From Bacteriovoracaceae bacterium (GTDB lineage: Bacteria; Bdellovibrionota; Bacteriovoracia; Bacteriovoracales; Bacteriovoracaceae), in the NCBI GenBank assembly GCA_947441615.1, contig CANEUH010000013.1, positions 41,148 to 105,147 on the forward strand: 64,000 nucleotides of DNA, given 5' to 3'. Below, one piece after another: positions 62,233-64,000 of this stretch. How positions within the stretch are numbered: the stretch's first letter is position 1; every line of letters begins with the position of its first letter. A program made the translations under genes and the position numbers. The notes beneath the pieces are model-generated. The model ran no database searches and was not told the origin of the DNA. It saw only the letters and a program-made list of their open reading frames with translations.

Positions 62233-63007
62233 TTAAACAATTTCAAAAATTTTATTCTCATAAGTAGTAAATGATAGAATCTTATCAGGTCTATGAAAAT
62301 CAGATTCAAGGCACGTGCAAACTTTGGTCGAGTGTTTTTGACAAAGCTCTGAGTCAACTCTCCTTATTAGTTTTTCAATTTTGTCATTTCCACAAACATA
62401 TAAAACCAATCCAACTCTAGAAGAAAAATAATATTGTTTTAATTTTTTAATATATCTAGATTCTTCTTTAATGCTAATTTCATACTCAAGTGCCACATCG
62501 AACTTACTTCTAGGCGTTTCTATCGAAATAGCAGCGTCTGAATTCACAAGAGAGAACTGACTGAAACTCTCACTATCTGCCAATGCAGAACACTTCTATA
62601 ACATATTTTCAGTGTAATAATCGGTCACCATACTTGCTTGTTCGAATCTTTCTCTAAGATTAATCAACCCAAGATCATGTCGAATCGAATCACTCTGACA
62701 ATTAAAATTTGTAATCTCATACTTGTAAGATTCAGAAAAAGCATTGATGCCCTTTAATGTTATTGAAAAAATAACAGTTCTTTTATTATTCCAAAAAATG
62801 ACATCTTTTTTTAGATATTTTGCCAATACCAATTTTTCAAAACGTGCAAATGCGGCCTGGTGACAAGCAGTGGGGAAAAATTTTCTTGCGAGTTGCTTAA
62901 AACTAACAACTCTTTGTTAAAAAATAAATTTGAAAACTTCAAGATCACGGGCAGTCAAGATAACCTTAATTTTTTTTATAATATTTTACCTCATTGTGTG
63001 AAAGCAT
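62233..63007 (-). pseudogene. decayed winged-helix/nuclease-like plasmid-type gene (replication-relaxation-like)
   Basis: One reading frame spans 62979 to 62233 (248 codons) and is interrupted by TAA at 62917-62919 and TAG at 62596-62598, both in frame. Joined across them, the product has a winged-helix N-terminus (TARDLEVFKF then SFKQLARKFFPTACHQAAF, RFEKLV, FSITLKGI) and a C-terminal nuclease-like part (SDAAISIETP, VALEYEISIKEESRYIKKL, VGLVLYVC), an arrangement I know from replication-relaxation proteins of mobile elements. The frame has no ATG at its 5' end; ATG 63007 with AAAGGA would join it if the A8 run at 62970-62977 lost one base. So at least three lesions. Confidence 0.62.
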
Positions 63008-63103
63008 TTTGCTTCCTTTAAGATTATCAATTGCAAGAAAACATGCATATTGTGCCAAGTTATAATGTATGGATTTTATTTCGTTTCTCGGTTTTTATGA
63101 AAA

Positions 63104-63132
63104 TTGACATCGTTTTGGAGTCTCCATATAGA
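63104..63132 (+). promoter_or_regulatory. promoter overlapped by a palindrome
   Basis: TTGACA (63104-63109) and TATAGA (63127-63132) are 17 bp apart. The first 20-bp palindrome (63118-63137) covers the spacer's end and the whole -10 element, so a protein bound there would block it. No ORF with a good ribosome binding site lies downstream before the hairpin at 63296. Confidence 0.55.
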
Positions 63133-63250
63133 GACTCGAGTCTCTGTGTGGAGACTCCAAAAAAGAATAATGTGTAAGTGTTGGATAAGTTTGACGAGTT
63201 TTAATTAAATTGGGGAAAATTTAGAATTCTGAGTCTCCATATGGAGACTC
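63118..63250. repeat. cluster of three 20-bp palindromes (GAGTCTC-N6-GAGACTC)
   Basis: Site 1 is 63118-63137, site 2 is 63138-63157 directly abutting it, and site 3 is 63231-63250. All three have identical 7-bp arms GAGTCTC and GAGACTC with a 6-bp purine/pyrimidine centre; site 3 is a perfect 20-bp palindrome. Such repeats are typical binding sites for a dimeric repressor or an element's replication/partition protein. They are found nowhere else in the window that I can see. Confidence 0.8.
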
Positions 63251-63295
63251 GGTTGAAATTATGAAAAAAAATTTAACTATAGAAGATAAAAATAA

Positions 63296-63324
63296 CATGG
63301 CCTCAGTTTTTCGCTGAGGCCATG
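63296..63324. terminator. 11-bp hairpin, terminator of the 63.4 kb gene
   Basis: CATGGCCTCAG (63296-63306), 7-nt loop, CTGAGGCCATG (63314-63324), a perfect stem. On the minus strand it is followed by TTATTTTTATC, so it would end the transcript of the gene at 63366-63776. On the plus strand a weaker T-rich stretch follows, so it may also end a short RNA from the promoter at 63104. Confidence 0.7.
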
Positions 63325-63365
63325 ATTAATTCTTTTACTTTGCGGAACATGATACTTGTCGTTTC

Positions 63366-63776
63366 CTAGTGGCTTCTTACATTTGAAGTGCACATTGTTG
63401 AAACAGTCATCTCTTTCACAGCTCTATTCCCCATCGCTGCGGGATAAATTTCAGTAGACTTAGTAGTCACTTTTATACGAACAGCGTAGTCGTTTATAGT
63501 ATTAGTCCAATGATTACCAGTTCCATTTTGTCCATGACGTTGTTCTTCGTGAAATGGAATGACTTTAAGAATGGTTATCTTCGCATCTGATACTGTTTTT
63601 AGCTCATTATCTTCCCAATATACAAGTTTAAGTGCTTTTCCATTAGACTCAGCGATTGCTCCGTCTTTTGAAGACTTAATAAAGTAATCATTGAAGCCTA
63701 GTTTTATTTCACAAGATTCATCAGCAAATACAGTCCCAGAAAAAAGAAGGAATAGTGCAACTATTAAATTTTTCAT
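63366..63776 (-). CDS. small secreted protein, 136 aa
   Basis: Signal peptide MKNLIVALFLLFSGTVFA, cleaved before DES. The mature part is about 118 residues with two Cys (ESCEIKL and STMCTSN) that may pair, and several short strands (KLVYWEDNELK, AKITILKVIPF, YAVRIKVTT). I recognise no family. The frame is open 17 codons upstream, but ATG 63776 has AAGGATG at a good distance. It lies on the integrated element, so it may be cargo. Confidence 0.68.
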   Translation of the reverse strand: MKNLIVALFLLFSGTVFADESCEIKLGFNDYFIKSSKDGAIAESNGKALKLVYWEDNELKTVSDAKITILKVIPFHEEQRHGQNGTGNHWTNTINDYAVRIKVTTKSTEIYPAAMGNRAVKEMTVSTMCTSNVRSH

Positions 63777-63798
63777 AATACATCCTTTGATTAAATAT

Positions 63799-63900
63799 CG
63801 ATAGTGTCCTGTTTTGTGTGGGATCACATATCCGTGTTGTTGTTAATGGAAGATAGTGTCCCGTTTTCTGTGGAAACACCGTCGTTGTTTGTAATGGAAC
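63799..63900. repeat. degenerate tandem repeat, two units of about 51 bp
   Basis: Two adjacent copies share GATAGTGTCC-GTTTT-TGTGG at the start and a GT-rich TTGTT-TAATGGAA end (63799-63850 and 63851-63900), with several substitutions and a short length difference in the middle. They lie just upstream of the small secreted protein gene on the element. They could be remains of an insertion-sequence end or a regulatory repeat. Confidence 0.6.
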
Positions 63901-64000
63901 GACAATATAACAACTTGCGACTCGGCGCAATATCGCTCATGGTTACCATGTAAAAATGTAATACCCATCCTATTTTTCCTGGGCCAAAATAAATGCCCTA

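Noticed and set aside
62121..62357. Minus-strand open frame at the end of the decayed gene
   Set aside because: It overlaps the decayed gene in another frame, with no ribosome binding site.
63118..63250. CRISPR-like repeats
   Set aside because: Two of the three units abut with no spacer, they are palindromic operators in form, and there are no cas genes.
61958..64000. Antiphage defence genes on the element
   Set aside because: I looked for restriction, toxin-antitoxin, helicase or nuclease signatures. Apart from the decayed nuclease-like gene and one small secreted protein, nothing of the sort is visible; cargo may lie beyond the window.

Overview
This AT-rich, gene-dense window looks like chromosome of a Bdellovibrionota bacterium, most likely related to Bacteriovoracaceae. 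That placement is inferred from the many small secreted proteins and lipoproteins with no recognisable family, an E. coli-like full-length YcaO, a deoxyhypusine-synthase-like protein, and a caa3-type oxidase operon with a separate dihaem cytochrome lipoprotein. No taxonomic marker search was possible.

Layout. 1-8.2 kb: the tail of a tRNA-dihydrouridine synthase gene, a 641-residue secreted protein, a giant Cys-rich lipoprotein of about 1,720 residues and a hotdog thioesterase. 8.2-12.5 kb: a CheY-like receiver and a small partner, a candidate small RNA, a 38-residue basic protein, and a run of secreted proteins and lipoproteins including two tandem paralogues. 12.6-21.2 kb: an EVE protein, an M14 carboxypeptidase, a BamB/YfgM-like pair, two beta-barrel candidates, and the rnc-era-der operon, whose Der has a large acidic insertion. 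21.3-27.7 kb: ABC-F plus a cNMP-binding protein, then a degenerate Xer-type recombinase translationally overlapping a complete riboflavin operon (ribD, ribE, ribBA, ribH). 28-28.7 kb: a solitary rpsD with its own promoter, structured leader and terminator.

29.1-36.6 kb is a continuous cytochrome oxidase operon: two subunit III genes, a small CPAC protein, a DUF420 protein, haem O synthase, subunits II and I, a dihaem cytochrome c lipoprotein, a Sco copper chaperone, subunit IV and a small membrane protein. Haem A synthase (ctaA) lies apart at 48.5 kb. 36.6-46.6 kb holds a MerR/B12-binding regulator with an 11-bp repeat over its own promoter, an RRM protein, YcaO, and several periplasmic or secreted proteins (M1-like peptidase, C26 amidotransferase, truncated globin). 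46.7-60.7 kb holds threonine dehydratase, MntP, ctaA, a SpoU methyltransferase, transporters, an M23 peptidase, a Gfo/Idh/MocA oxidoreductase, a deoxyhypusine-synthase-like enzyme and an adenosine deaminase whose ribosome binding site is buried in a perfect hairpin.

60.76 kb to the right edge is the left end of an integrated element: tRNA-Cys, an intact tyrosine integrase reading toward it, a decayed plasmid-type winged-helix/nuclease-like gene with several in-frame lesions, a cluster of three 20-bp palindromes over a promoter, a small secreted protein and a degenerate tandem repeat. The other end of the element lies outside the window.
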